A stretch of DNA of 64,000 nucleotides from Candidatus Latescibacterota bacterium (GTDB taxonomy: Bacteria > Latescibacterota > UBA2968 > UBA8231). Shown one piece after another: positions 8,855 through 17,151 of the stretch. Both the position numbers and the translations under genes were made by a program. Numbering within the stretch: the first letter of the stretch is position 1; the number at the start of each line of letters is the position of its first letter. Below the pieces are notes generated by a model that ran no database searches, had not been told where the DNA came from, and was given only the letters and a program-made list of their open reading frames with translations. The stretch is taken from assembly GCA_022826515.1 (NCBI GenBank), contig JAJDUT010000060.1, positions 1-64,000 of the forward strand, in the 5' to 3' direction.

Positions 8855-9345
8855 AATTACAGATCTGGGGAGGCATTATACTTTTTGCGGTTCTAGCCGG
8901 CGGAGTGTACGCGATCTGGTTCTATGACGAGCAGCACTCCTTGTGGGTAGATGTGCTGGGGAACGATGTAATTTTTGGTTCCTCCACAATGCAAGGCATC
9001 CACCGACTAGCCGTGCCCGCGGCCAAGCAGGCTCTTGACCAAGGGAATGCCGTGTTTGTTGATGTACGCTCAGCATACGCGTATGAGGCCGGTCATATCC
9101 CTGGTGCCTTGCACTTGCCTCTCCAAACTGGAACAGACCGCCTGCGTCGGGAATTGGCGACTCATCCGACTGATATCCGAATTATCACGTACTGTTCAGG
9201 AGGCGGATGCCGAAGTAGCTACACGCTCGCAAAGCGTCTCGTTAAAGAGTTGATCCGTAGCGAAATCTATGTTATGACGGGCGGCTGGCCGGCTTGGCGG
9301 GCGGCTGGCTTTCCGATCACCGTGGGCGTGGAGACAGGTCAGTGA
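8851..9345 (+). CDS. Membrane-anchored rhodanese-like protein
   Basis: 164 aa. One N-terminal membrane segment (residues 5-24) and a rhodanese domain from about 50: DVRSAYAYEAGHIPGALHLP, then the active-site loop CSGGGCRS at 115-122, giving Cys115 as likely persulfide site with a second Cys120 in the loop. Probably periplasmic sulfurtransferase or thiol-relay activity. Start codon overlaps the exporter stop by 4 nt. With the CxxC lipoprotein at 4619 it makes two thiol-active envelope proteins next to the exporter. Confidence 0.82.
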   Translation: MKLQIWGGIILFAVLAGGVYAIWFYDEQHSLWVDVLGNDVIFGSSTMQGIHRLAVPAAKQALDQGNAVFVDVRSAYAYEAGHIPGALHLPLQTGTDRLRRELATHPTDIRIITYCSGGGCRSSYTLAKRLVKELIRSEIYVMTGGWPAWRAAGFPITVGVETGQ

Positions 9346-9451
9346 AGCACTATGGGCTTTCCTTTTGCGGATCAGACCGACACACGTCAAGGTCGTCTAT
9401 ACTACCTGCGCAGGATGCGAGTACATCTCCCAACCACCTAAAGCATCTACC

Positions 9452-9742
9452 ATGCCCATAACCCCCGAAGAGATCGGTCGCCGCTTGAGTTTGGCCCGTA
9501 AAAGTCGGCACATAAGCCAACAGACCGCTGGGGCGGAGATTGGCCGCGATCAACCCGTGATCAGCCGCATTGAATCGGGAGCTCGGCCCGTGTCCACGCT
9601 AGAGTTGCTGCGGCTGGCGGCTCTGTATGGCCAACCGGCCGAATGGTTTATCGATCCGACATTTTCGCTCGGACCGGAAGAATCGAGTACTTCACCAGAT
9701 GAGAATTCGGCGGTCCTGAGCTTGGTCAGACAATGCTCTTGA
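9452..9742 (+). CDS. XRE-family helix-turn-helix regulator
   Basis: 96 aa from ATG 9452 (an upstream in-frame ATG at 9365 adds a poorly conserved-looking extension). The sequence ITPEEIGRRLSLARKSRHIS, then QQTAGAEIGRDQPVISRIESGARPVSTLELLRLAALY with an internal break, is a standard Cro/CI HTH with the recognition helix at the QPVISRIESG part. It overlaps the downstream S8-DUF1611 gene by 10 nt, so it is translationally coupled and likely controls this operon. Confidence 0.85.
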   Translation: MPITPEEIGRRLSLARKSRHISQQTAGAEIGRDQPVISRIESGARPVSTLELLRLAALYGQPAEWFIDPTFSLGPEESSTSPDENSAVLSLVRQCS

Positions 9743-11631
9743 CGAACCTCCCTAAAACGAATCATCCCGTCCGCGTCGCCATTATCGACTCGGGTATTGA
9801 CCCGACGCACGAAAAGATCGGCGCGGTTCACGAGGTGCTCTTGGATTCGGTGCCTCGGCAAGCGGTTGTTGGTGCTGGTCACGGTACGGCTTGCGCGGGC
9901 ATCATCCGCCAGATCGCGCCGACCGCAGCCCTGTACGATGTCCGCATCTTTGACGAGTCCTTGACGGCCGATGGCTCCGCCTTGCTCGCAGCGATCCGCT
10001 GGACGATTGAGCAGCGGATGGATGTGGTCAACCTCAGCTTGGGCACGACGGATGTTGCCTTCCGCGACAGGCTCGCCGAGATCTGCCGCCAAGCCCGTGA
10101 TGCCGGGGTCATACTCGTCTCCGCCGAGCACAACGATGGACGCGAGAGCTATCCGGCGGTCTTGCCGGACGTCGTCGGTGTTACCGGCGGTAAGGTGCGC
10201 GGTCACTATGGGTACTACTATCGGCCGGGACACGCGATTGAATGCGTTGCCCGCGGCGATGCCCAGCGAGTCTGCTGGATCGACCCGCCGTATGTGATGG
10301 TATCGGGAACTAGCTTTGCCGCGCCCCACATTACCGGCATTGTCGCCTTGATCCGTCAAGCGCATCCGGGGGCGTCGTTGGAACAAGTGCGCGAGTTGTT
10401 GCAGGCCAACGCGCTGCAAGGAACCCCGGAGTTGCTCCCCAATATACCCCCACGCTCGGTAGCCTCGCCTGAGCCTCCAACTGATATCTCGGACTTCACT
10501 TGGATTCAGAAGGCCGCGCTCTACCCGTTCAATAAGGAGATGCACGCCTTGGTCCGGGCGCGAGACCTGCTCGCCTTTGCGATTACGGGCATCGCCGATC
10601 CAGTGGGCAAGGGGCTGGTTGGTAAAGATGCAGGCAAGGCGCTGGGCTTGTCCTCCATCGGAGTGCGTATCCGGCCCCGACTCGCCGATGCCCTCAAGGA
10701 GGCCGACACGCTCATCCTCGGCTATGTCGATCAATTAGGTCGGATTGGCAAGAAAGACGTACTACGCACGGCCGTTGAGACGGCACTGGAGCACAACTGC
10801 CACGTCTTCAGTTTCCTCTCCGTGCCCCAAGACGAGTATGGCGATCTGTACGATCTCGCCCGTAAGAAGGGGCTGCATCTGACCTTTCCTTCGGTCTCTT
10901 CTGACGACGTGCAGCAAGTCCTCCAAGCCGAGTCGTCCTACAGTCCGGTCGATGTGCCGGTACTCGGCGTGTTTGGCACCAGTTCCCAACAGGGCAAGTT
11001 CACCCTGCAACTGATCCTGCGCCGCAACCTTTTGCGCCTCGGCTACAGGGTTGGTCAGATTGGCACTGAGCACCATGCGGCCTTGTTTGGCATGGACTTA
11101 GCCTTTCCTATGGGGTACGCCTCCAATGTGTCGCTGCCGTTGCAATACTACGTGCCCTATCTGGACTACAAACTGCGACAACTCAGTCATCAGAAACGAC
11201 CTGATATCATCTTGGTTGGCTCGCAGTCGGGCACCATTCCCTACGATGTGCATGAACACCATACCCATTCTTTGACCTCGACGGCCTTTCTGCTGGGGAG
11301 TAAGCCGGATGCGTGTATCCTCGTGGTCAACAGCATAGACGCTGACGAGTATATCCAAGATACCATCGACGGTCTTCGCGCTCTGGCCAAAGTGCCGACG
11401 CTGCTGTTGGCGATGAGTGACCAAGAAAAGCACATCCGCGCCGCTTACGGGCGTACCTTCATCAAGCCGCGTCCGATGACTGCGGAGCACATCGAACGAA
11501 CCTTGGGTCGGCTCGAAGACCGCTTTGGCTTGCCAGTGGTATCCATCCTCTCGGAGGAGGGCCAACAGCGGATGGTGGATACAGTGGTCAACCATTTCGC
11601 CGAGGAGTCGGCACCGTGTCAGCGTACCTGA
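9733..11631 (+). CDS. Subtilisin-like S8 peptidase fused to a DUF1611 domain
   Basis: 632 aa, two domains. Residues 10-235 are an S8 serine peptidase with an intact triad: Asp19 in IIDSGID, His50 in GHGTACAG, Ser194 in SGTSFAAPH. It has no signal peptide or prodomain, so it is cytoplasmic. Residues 260-620 are a DUF1611 unit with a Rossmann-like N-part and a P-loop-like GTSSQQGK at 415-422, aligning with GTDCSVGK of the stand-alone DUF1611 protein at 19358. As I recall, characterised DUF1611 proteins (DgcN) N-acetylate D-glutamate from acetyl-CoA, so this half may be an N-acyltransferase. The ACP gene overlaps its 3' end by 16 nt. Inference: one polypeptide that cleaves a peptide and acylates or ligates it. 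Confidence 0.88.
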   Translation: MLLTNLPKTNHPVRVAIIDSGIDPTHEKIGAVHEVLLDSVPRQAVVGAGHGTACAGIIRQIAPTAALYDVRIFDESLTADGSALLAAIRWTIEQRMDVVNLSLGTTDVAFRDRLAEICRQARDAGVILVSAEHNDGRESYPAVLPDVVGVTGGKVRGHYGYYYRPGHAIECVARGDAQRVCWIDPPYVMVSGTSFAAPHITGIVALIRQAHPGASLEQVRELLQANALQGTPELLPNIPPRSVASPEPPTDISDFTWIQKAALYPFNKEMHALVRARDLLAFAITGIADPVGKGLVGKDAGKALGLSSIGVRIRPRLADALKEADTLILGYVDQLGRIGKKDVLRTAVETALEHNCHVFSFLSVPQDEYGDLYDLARKKGLHLTFPSVSSDDVQQVLQAESSYSPVDVPVLGVFGTSSQQGKFTLQLILRRNLLRLGYRVGQIGTEHHAALFGMDLAFPMGYASNVSLPLQYYVPYLDYKLRQLSHQKRPDIILVGSQSGTIPYDVHEHHTHSLTSTAFLLGSKPDACILVVNSIDADEYIQDTIDGLRALAKVPTLLLAMSDQEKHIRAAYGRTFIKPRPMTAEHIERTLGRLEDRFGLPVVSILSEEGQQRMVDTVVNHFAEESAPCQRT

Positions 11632-11873
11632 AAGAGCAGATCAAGTGCTTGATCGTCACCGCGCTTGAGTTGGAGGTGAACCCCACTGAGATTTCCGACG
11701 ACGAGGCACTATTCGGCGGAGGCATGGACTTGGATTCAATGGCCACCTTAGAGATCGTCGCCGCTATAGAGGAGGCATTCGGCATCACGGTCGAAGACGA
11801 CGAATTGACCGCCGAGCTGTTTGACTCCGTAGATACGCTGGCTGCATACGTCGCCGGCAAGCAGAGCGTGTAA
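11616..11873 (+). CDS. Acyl carrier protein
   Basis: 85 aa, starting at GTG 11616 inside the end of the peptidase gene. The attachment motif is MDLDSMATLE with Ser41 as predicted phosphopantetheine site; acidic helices before and after match the ACP fold. No fatty-acid synthesis genes adjoin it, so it is a dedicated carrier for the local pathway rather than AcpP. Its partner is probably the BtrH-like protein downstream, since BtrH takes its acyl group from the carrier BtrI in butirosin synthesis (family knowledge). Confidence 0.9.
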   Translation: MSAYLKEQIKCLIVTALELEVNPTEISDDEALFGGGMDLDSMATLEIVAAIEEAFGITVEDDELTAELFDSVDTLAAYVAGKQSV

Positions 11874-12289
11874 TCGCAAAACGGGATAACCATCAAACGA
11901 ATGATTGGGCGGCAAGCGCGGAACTATCCCCTTTGGCAAGGTTGGATAAAATAGGAACGAGAGACCTATCCGCCTTGCCGCCCTCTGATATTATCAAAAA
12001 AGCAATGTACGTGCCAGATTTCCAAAGTTTACTTTCAAGCGGATGTACTACTGAAAAACTGGTGGTCAGCCGGTTTATGCTGGAAAGGAACCTGATATAA
12101 AAGAATGCCCTTGCCGGGTGTATTGTTTGCCGTAATGGACGTGCATGTAGGGGCAATCCTCGTAGCTGCCCGCGCTCCCAAGGTTGCCCCCATCCTAGCA
12201 GCAAGGGCACCGGGGGTGCCCCTACTTACGCGCTAGGAAAGCCAATCCAAGACGCTACAGGAATTGAACATTCATCACTAGGTTCCATC
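11874..12289. other. Intergenic region with palindromic repeats
   Basis: 416 bp without a supported gene. It contains a 10-bp inverted repeat GGGCGGCAAG (11907-11916) / CTTGCCGCCC (11974-11983) and a GTAGGGGCAA...TGCCCCTAC palindromic block at about 12145-12227, related to those at 16104 and 55809. The downstream gene may have its own promoter here. Confidence 0.55.
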
Positions 12290-13354
12290 ATGCGCTGTAC
12301 TCTGCCGCTGCACACCCCACCCATTCGTTCCTACCTATTCAACTCGTACCCACTGTCCATCCTCGCCCAAGCGGACGCCTACCTGCCGTGGCTGTACAGC
12401 ACCCACATCCAACTGTTCAATTTCCCCGGCGAAGAACTGAAGTTCTACACCCAGCCTTTCAGCACCCGCCACGAGGTGCGCCATGTGTACTTTTCCACCT
12501 GTCCCTTCCTCGACATCCAGACCATCGACCGCCAAGCGTTAGGGCTAACCACCGCCGACCTTGTCCCGTGGATAGTCTCGTGTATTGACCGGGGCTACTA
12601 CGTCCAGACAGATGTCGATTTCTTCTATCTGCCCGACCGACCGCACTATCAGCGGCACCACTTTATCCACGAGGTGCTCGTGTCCGGCTACGACACCGAA
12701 GAGTGCACGTTAGTGCTCTCGGGCTTCGACGAACAGGGCGGATATGCGGTCTCTAACGCGCCATTTGACGTGGTAGAACAGGCGTGTTCGTTTACCCGTG
12801 AAGGCCATATTCAACAGGCGTTGCAAGCAGGCCGTCCGCGGCCGTCGTGGTTCCTTCAGGCGATGGCAGATCGGCCCCGAGTCTTTCTCTACAAATATCT
12901 GCCCGATCAGCCGTATGCTTTCGACCCGTGCGCGGTGGCCGAACAGTTAGCCGACTATCTATCCGCCGCCGATACGTCGCAGCGCTACCGGCTGCTGGCT
13001 GCGCCGCGAGAAGGAGGCTTCTGGGGCACGGGCGTTTATCCGTTCCTCCAACGAGAACTGGAAAACCCGGCTGCCTACCGCGACATCCCTTGGCGCATCC
13101 TGTGGGAGCACAAAACGTGTATGCAGGCGCGGTTGGAGTACATGGAAGAGCAGGGTTATCTCGATCCGGTGGAGCAGCTTGGGATGCGCTTTGGTGTGGT
13201 CGAGCGAAAGACGCGCAGTTTGCGCTTAGTGCTATTGCGCTGGAAAACGCACCAGCGACCCAACACCCTCACGCGGGCTGGCGGGATGCTCGACGCGATA
13301 GCTACCGAGGAGCGGCCCTTGCTGGAGCGCGTCTTGGAGACCCTGAATCGATGA
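12290..13354 (+). CDS. BtrH-like (C39-fold) acyltransferase candidate
   Basis: 354 aa. The centre has a papain/C39-like pattern seen in BtrH_N proteins: VQTDVDFFYLPDRPHYQ, then HHFIHEVLVSGYDTEE and VLSGFDEQGGY, i.e. a substrate loop followed by His-containing strands and a turn usually bearing Asp. The N-terminus (PPIRSYLFNSYPLSIL) also resembles that family. BtrH moves an acyl group from an ACP to an aminoglycoside; linkage to an ACP gene supports an equivalent acyl transfer. No obvious nucleophilic Cys near the N-terminus, so catalysis is unproven. Overlaps the phosphatase start by 4 nt (ATGA). Confidence 0.55.
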   Translation: MRCTLPLHTPPIRSYLFNSYPLSILAQADAYLPWLYSTHIQLFNFPGEELKFYTQPFSTRHEVRHVYFSTCPFLDIQTIDRQALGLTTADLVPWIVSCIDRGYYVQTDVDFFYLPDRPHYQRHHFIHEVLVSGYDTEECTLVLSGFDEQGGYAVSNAPFDVVEQACSFTREGHIQQALQAGRPRPSWFLQAMADRPRVFLYKYLPDQPYAFDPCAVAEQLADYLSAADTSQRYRLLAAPREGGFWGTGVYPFLQRELENPAAYRDIPWRILWEHKTCMQARLEYMEEQGYLDPVEQLGMRFGVVERKTRSLRLVLLRWKTHQRPNTLTRAGGMLDAIATEERPLLERVLETLNR

Positions 13355-14004
13355 ACACGGTGTGGCTCATGCGTCATGGAGAAAATCGCGCCAATCTCAC
13401 CGGCGAGTTTTCCCACCGGATCATCGACTATCCGCTCACGCTGTTAGGCTGGCGACAGGCCCGCTGCACGGCTACGTATCTCGCATCGTTTCCCATCGCA
13501 GCGGTCTATGCCTCGCCCCTGCAGCGGGCAAAGCAGACCGCCGCTTGCATCGCCGAGCCACACCAACTCCCGGTCCAGATTATCGAAGCCTTCCGCGAAG
13601 TCGATGTCGGCCGCTTGGAACGAGAGCCGCCCACCAAAGCGGCGTGGGTGCTCCACGACCGCATCTTCGCGGCTTGGTACGCAGGCGACCACGCCGTCGC
13701 CTTCCCCGAAGGTGAAAATTACCACACTCTATGGGGCCGGATGCAGGCCGGCCTACGGCAGGCCACGGCGAATCGCTGTGGCGAACACATCGTTATTGTC
13801 GGCCACGGCGGTCTATTCAATACCACCATCAAAGACTTGTGCCCTCAAGCCGACCTCGCGGCCCTATTGGCCGCCGACTTTCCCAATGGGGCCGTCAGCC
13901 AAATCGAATTGCATGGCGGAGCCGGCGGATTGCAAGGTGTACTTAAATACTGGGCCTATCGCGCTCATTTGGACGCACTAACCGATTCTAACTTGGAGCC
14001 CTAA
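13351..14004 (+). CDS. Histidine phosphatase (phosphoglycerate mutase-like)
   Basis: 217 aa. The signature RHGENRANL begins at residue 8, so His9 is the phospho-acceptor; the second catalytic His lies in IVIVGHGGLFN near residue 150. The SPLQRAKQTA block and the Glu in FREVDVGRLE are typical. It likely removes a phosphate from a small pathway intermediate or is a housekeeping-type phosphatase co-opted here. Starts in the ATGA overlap with the BtrH-like gene and is followed without gap by the glycosyltransferase. Confidence 0.88.
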   Translation: MNTVWLMRHGENRANLTGEFSHRIIDYPLTLLGWRQARCTATYLASFPIAAVYASPLQRAKQTAACIAEPHQLPVQIIEAFREVDVGRLEREPPTKAAWVLHDRIFAAWYAGDHAVAFPEGENYHTLWGRMQAGLRQATANRCGEHIVIVGHGGLFNTTIKDLCPQADLAALLAADFPNGAVSQIELHGGAGGLQGVLKYWAYRAHLDALTDSNLEP

Positions 14005-15108
14005 GTGGTGGAATCTGTAATACCCAACAATGACAAGGTGGTACTGATCGCCCCGTACCTGTACGAACTAGAAGGGGGTGCGGAGAAAATAATCCGGTCG
14101 ATAGGCGACTATTTGCTGAAGAGACACCAAAAGGTGCGCTGTATAACCAATGCGGACTTGATTCGCGGCCAGCTCGACTACCGATTCAGTTCACAAGAAT
14201 GTGAATTGCCGGTGAATCTACGGCGAGACCTCCAAGAGGCCGATATCGTGTTTGCATTTGGGTTCGCCGCATTGCAGCTAGTCGTCAAGGAACAGGTAGC
14301 CGCCGATACGGTGCTGGTTACATTCGAGACGGTCTTGGAACTACCACCGGAAACAAAGGCGCGCTGCATACACGTACTACACGAGGCCAACGTGCTGGGC
14401 GTGGTAGTCTTTGCTCGGTTCTTCCAGCAATTCTTGCGACGCCACTTTGGATTGGATTCGATCTGGGTGCGCTACAACCTGCCTACCGAAGCCGCAGATG
14501 AAATCCGCCATGGAACATGGAATCTGGCGGTTGAGGGAATAGAGCGTCCCTTCGTCTTTTGCCCGACGAGAATATCGCCGAGAAAGAACCTCGATAAGGT
14601 TATACATTTAGCCCGCCGCTTGCGCTCCGATAGCATCGACGTCCGTATCTCCGGGGGCCTTGACGCTTCGCTGTACCCCGCATATATGAGGGAACTCGTG
14701 CGAGCCAATGAACTAGCCGGACGACCCCTGAAGCTCAACCGAACATCCCTGTCTGATGCTGAAATGAGGAAACAGTTCGCGGCGTGTCTTTGCGTGATCT
14801 CGACCGCAGACGTGGAGGCGTTTGGCATTTTTGCTTTAGAAGCGATCCATCATGGTAAGCCGGTCGTTTCCTTCGATTCAATCGGGATCCGGGAACTGGC
14901 CGAATTCGACCAGATGCGCTCCATCAGGCTAGTCGGCACCGTAGAAGAGATGGCCGCTGAGATCGTGCGGATGAACGCAGTTCCAACATATTACAAAGAG
15001 ACGTTGAGCTTGGTTGATGCCTATCGTCGGCGCTACAATCGCTTGGTTGACTTTGACCGCTTGTTGCAAGACGCCATGGAAAAGCTATATAGCAAGCGGG
15101 AACAATAG
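14005..15108 (+). CDS. GT4-family glycosyltransferase
   Basis: 367 aa from GTG 14005, directly after the phosphatase stop. N-terminal half begins VVLIAPYLYELEGGAEKIIR (acceptor side with GGAE). The C-terminal half has the donor-binding pattern: ISPRKNLDKVIHLARRL, then ADVEAFGIFALEAIHHGKPVV, containing the E-x7-E motif of retaining GT4 enzymes. Probably transfers a sugar to the product of this cluster or to an envelope glycan. Last gene of the plus-strand run. Confidence 0.88.
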   Translation: MVESVIPNNDKVVLIAPYLYELEGGAEKIIRSIGDYLLKRHQKVRCITNADLIRGQLDYRFSSQECELPVNLRRDLQEADIVFAFGFAALQLVVKEQVAADTVLVTFETVLELPPETKARCIHVLHEANVLGVVVFARFFQQFLRRHFGLDSIWVRYNLPTEAADEIRHGTWNLAVEGIERPFVFCPTRISPRKNLDKVIHLARRLRSDSIDVRISGGLDASLYPAYMRELVRANELAGRPLKLNRTSLSDAEMRKQFAACLCVISTADVEAFGIFALEAIHHGKPVVSFDSIGIRELAEFDQMRSIRLVGTVEEMAAEIVRMNAVPTYYKETLSLVDAYRRRYNRLVDFDRLLQDAMEKLYSKREQ

Positions 15109-15134
15109 TCGAAATCCTCAGTACTCATGGCGTA

Positions 15135-16079
15135 TTACGCAAGCGTCCCATAGGCGCTGAGAGCTGAGTCGTGGAAGAGCGCCCGGCGCTCGTCGTCTGA
15201 AAAGTCGGTGCTCCATTCGAGGAATTTGGCGTAGAGATAGCCGATGCTAATGCCCCGCAGTTTATCGACGGGATAGTTGCTGGCAAACATGCAGCGGCTA
15301 CAGCCAAAGCGTTCGATTAGCTCATGGACGACCGCGGCGATTTTGGCCTCTTTGGCCGCATCTTCGTGGAAGGCGTCTCGCGCAAACCACGCCATAGACA
15401 GCTTCATATAGATGTTGGGCAATGCGGCCAGCTCGGCCATGCCTTCGCGCCAGAGGTCCTCGTGCGCTTGATCTTCGCCGTCGTGGAGGAAGCCGAGGTG
15501 GTTGGTGACGACGCGGAGGTTGGGGAAGTCGCGGAAAACCGCGACCGCATCGGCTACTTGGTGGGGATTGCAGGAGAGGTCGAAGGCGAGGTTGTGGCGT
15601 TCTAAGAGCGCCAAGCCATCGCGGAAGCGGCTGCTCTGCAACACGCCGTCTTCTACTTGCGGCCAGGTCAGGTCGGGATTGTCGGGATGGTGATTGAGGA
15701 TCATGCGCACGCCGCACAGACGGCCTCCAGAGGCTGCTAGGTGTTGTTCAATGGTGCGCTCGGCCGCGGCGATGTCGCGCTCCAGATGCACGTACGCGAC
15801 GATGCCAAAGGGTTGTTCGGCCGCGCTCGGTTCGAGTTGGTCGCGCACCCAGCGGGTTTCTTCTACGGTATCGACGGGGATGCCGCTGGGCACTTGGCCG
15901 ACGACGGTTTCGACGTGGACGCCGCTGACCCGCTGCAACTCAGGAGGCAGTTCGCTCATGTCCTGGGCGTAGTCGGCGGCTCGGTACGCTGGCATGACAT
16001 CGCCGAGGTTGGGATTGGGCCGCTCGGCTAGGTCCCAGAGGTGGAAGTGAGGGTCGCACAGGGGAATGGGAGCCTGCAT
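15135..16079 (-). CDS. Amidohydrolase-2 family lactonase/hydrolase
   Basis: 314 aa from ATG 16079. Starts with the metal motif DPHFHLWD (HxH), later VTNHLGF and near the end CMFASNYPVDKL with the catalytic Asp. This is the COG3618 branch, which includes L-fucono/L-rhamnono-lactonases and 2-pyrone-4,6-dicarboxylate lactonase. It follows the PfkB kinase gene, so a sugar lactone is a plausible substrate. The upstream extension to 16211 is a repeat-containing intergenic piece. Confidence 0.85.
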   Translation of the reverse strand: MQAPIPLCDPHFHLWDLAERPNPNLGDVMPAYRAADYAQDMSELPPELQRVSGVHVETVVGQVPSGIPVDTVEETRWVRDQLEPSAAEQPFGIVAYVHLERDIAAAERTIEQHLAASGGRLCGVRMILNHHPDNPDLTWPQVEDGVLQSSRFRDGLALLERHNLAFDLSCNPHQVADAVAVFRDFPNLRVVTNHLGFLHDGEDQAHEDLWREGMAELAALPNIYMKLSMAWFARDAFHEDAAKEAKIAAVVHELIERFGCSRCMFASNYPVDKLRGISIGYLYAKFLEWSTDFSDDERRALFHDSALSAYGTLA

Positions 16080-16101
16080 GGGGAAAAGCCTTTCGGTGAT
16101 G

Positions 16102-16130
16102 TGTAGGGGCGACTCTTGTAGTCGCCCATC
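16102..16130. repeat. GTAGGGGCGAC palindromic repeat
   Basis: GTAGGGGCGACT...AGTCGCCC forms a short hairpin between the kinase and amidohydrolase genes. The same GTAGGGGCGA family occurs at 55809-55836 and in altered form at about 12145-12227. Confidence 0.65.
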
Positions 16131-16987
16131 TAAGCAAACGCCGCCTTCACGGCTTCGGGCAGCGGACAATGGGCACCCGGGTGCTGCACCGCGCTGGCAC
16201 CGGCGGCGCACGCTAGGTCTAGGGCCTGTTGCGGGTCGGTGCCGAGCAGGGCGCTGGCGGCCAGAACCCCGCTAAAGGCATCGCCAGCCCCGACCGCATC
16301 GACGACGGACGCGGGCGCGGGCCGCGCGGCGAACGAGGCCCCCGGAATGTGGAGCTGAGCGCCGTCGCCGCCAAAGGTAATCGCTAGGCAATCCAGCGCG
16401 TAGCGGGCGATTAAGTCGTCGGGTGCGGCGACCTCGGCAATGTCCCGCACGGCCTCCCATTCCTCGTCGTTGAGCTTGACAATAGTCGCCGCTTCGAGGC
16501 CAAAGAGCACGGTTTCTGGCGTATAGCAGTCCTTGCGCAGATTGACGTCGAAAAGCCGATGCCGGGGATTGGCGGCCAGTAAGTGTTCTAATCCCGGGCG
16601 ATTGGCTGGGCTGCGCTGCGCTGCTGTGCCATAGTAGATCAAATCGGGGGGCTGGTCTAACGCCGGCTTAGTTTCGATATAGTCCCAAGCTACGCCGGCG
16701 CGGATGGTGTAGGAGGGCTGGCCATCGTCGAGTAATACATCGACCGTGCCCGTAGGTTCGGGCCGATCGGCGACCCATTGCTGATCGATGTCGGCGCGCT
16801 GGAGGAAGTCCCGCGCCTGTTGTCCCAGTTCGTCCCGCCCCACCGCGCTGATCATGGCTACGGGAAAGCCGAGCTGGCGCAGATTCCAAGCGAAGTTCAG
16901 GGAAGCACCTCCCAAGCAGGTGCGGTCTGGGAAGCAGTCGTAGAGGATCTCGCCGAAGACGATGGAAGTGAAGTTCGCTTTGTCCAT
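16130..16987 (-). CDS. PfkB-family sugar kinase
   Basis: 285 aa. The start at ATG 16987 (MDKANFTSIVFGEILYDCF) fits the family N-terminus; LGGASLNFAWNL supplies the GG substrate motif and DAVGAGDAFSG (230-240) the anion hole with catalytic Asp236. Most like fructokinase. A MITE-like element sits only 4 bp upstream of this start codon, so the original ribosome site has been displaced. Without it, translation could also begin in the element (ATG 17041, MLSEAKHPIPLYYRVLST fused in frame). Sugar unknown; together with uxuA it fits sugar-acid catabolism. Confidence 0.88.
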   Translation of the reverse strand: MDKANFTSIVFGEILYDCFPDRTCLGGASLNFAWNLRQLGFPVAMISAVGRDELGQQARDFLQRADIDQQWVADRPEPTGTVDVLLDDGQPSYTIRAGVAWDYIETKPALDQPPDLIYYGTAAQRSPANRPGLEHLLAANPRHRLFDVNLRKDCYTPETVLFGLEAATIVKLNDEEWEAVRDIAEVAAPDDLIARYALDCLAITFGGDGAQLHIPGASFAARPAPASVVDAVGAGDAFSGVLAASALLGTDPQQALDLACAAGASAVQHPGAHCPLPEAVKAAFA

Positions 16988-17148
16988 AGTGCTAAGTACA
17001 CGATAGTAGAGTGGTATGGGATGCTTCGCTTCGCTCAGCATGACAGCACGGGGCGTCAGTACCAGTCATGCTGAGCGGAGCAAAGCGGAGTCGAAGCATA
17101 TCATACCTAAACATCCATTGGATTACTGTCATGTATTAAACCATAGTG
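16984..17148. mobile_element. MITE-like element, copy A, with 8-bp target duplication
   Basis: Element body 16992-17140 (149 bp). Ends: CTAAGTACACGATAGTA at 16992-17008 and TACTGTCATGTATTAAA at 17124-17140, an imperfect terminal inverted repeat (12 of 17). The interior forms a large hairpin (CTTCGCTCAGCATGACA / GTCATGCTGAGCGGAG). Flanks are the perfect 8-bp direct repeat CCATAGTG at 16984-16991 and 17141-17148. No coding capacity. Copy B at 18164 is the same family in inverse orientation. Confidence 0.9.
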
Positions 17149-17151
17149 TAG

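Noticed and set aside
9550..10734. 394-codon open frame antisense to the S8-DUF1611 gene
   Set aside because: High-GC shadow; the plus frame has an intact catalytic triad and coupled neighbours, the antisense has no recognisable domain or ribosome site.
16987..17041. Extending the PfkB protein to the ATG inside the MITE
   Set aside because: The extra residues are element sequence; MDKANF at 16987 fits the family start.
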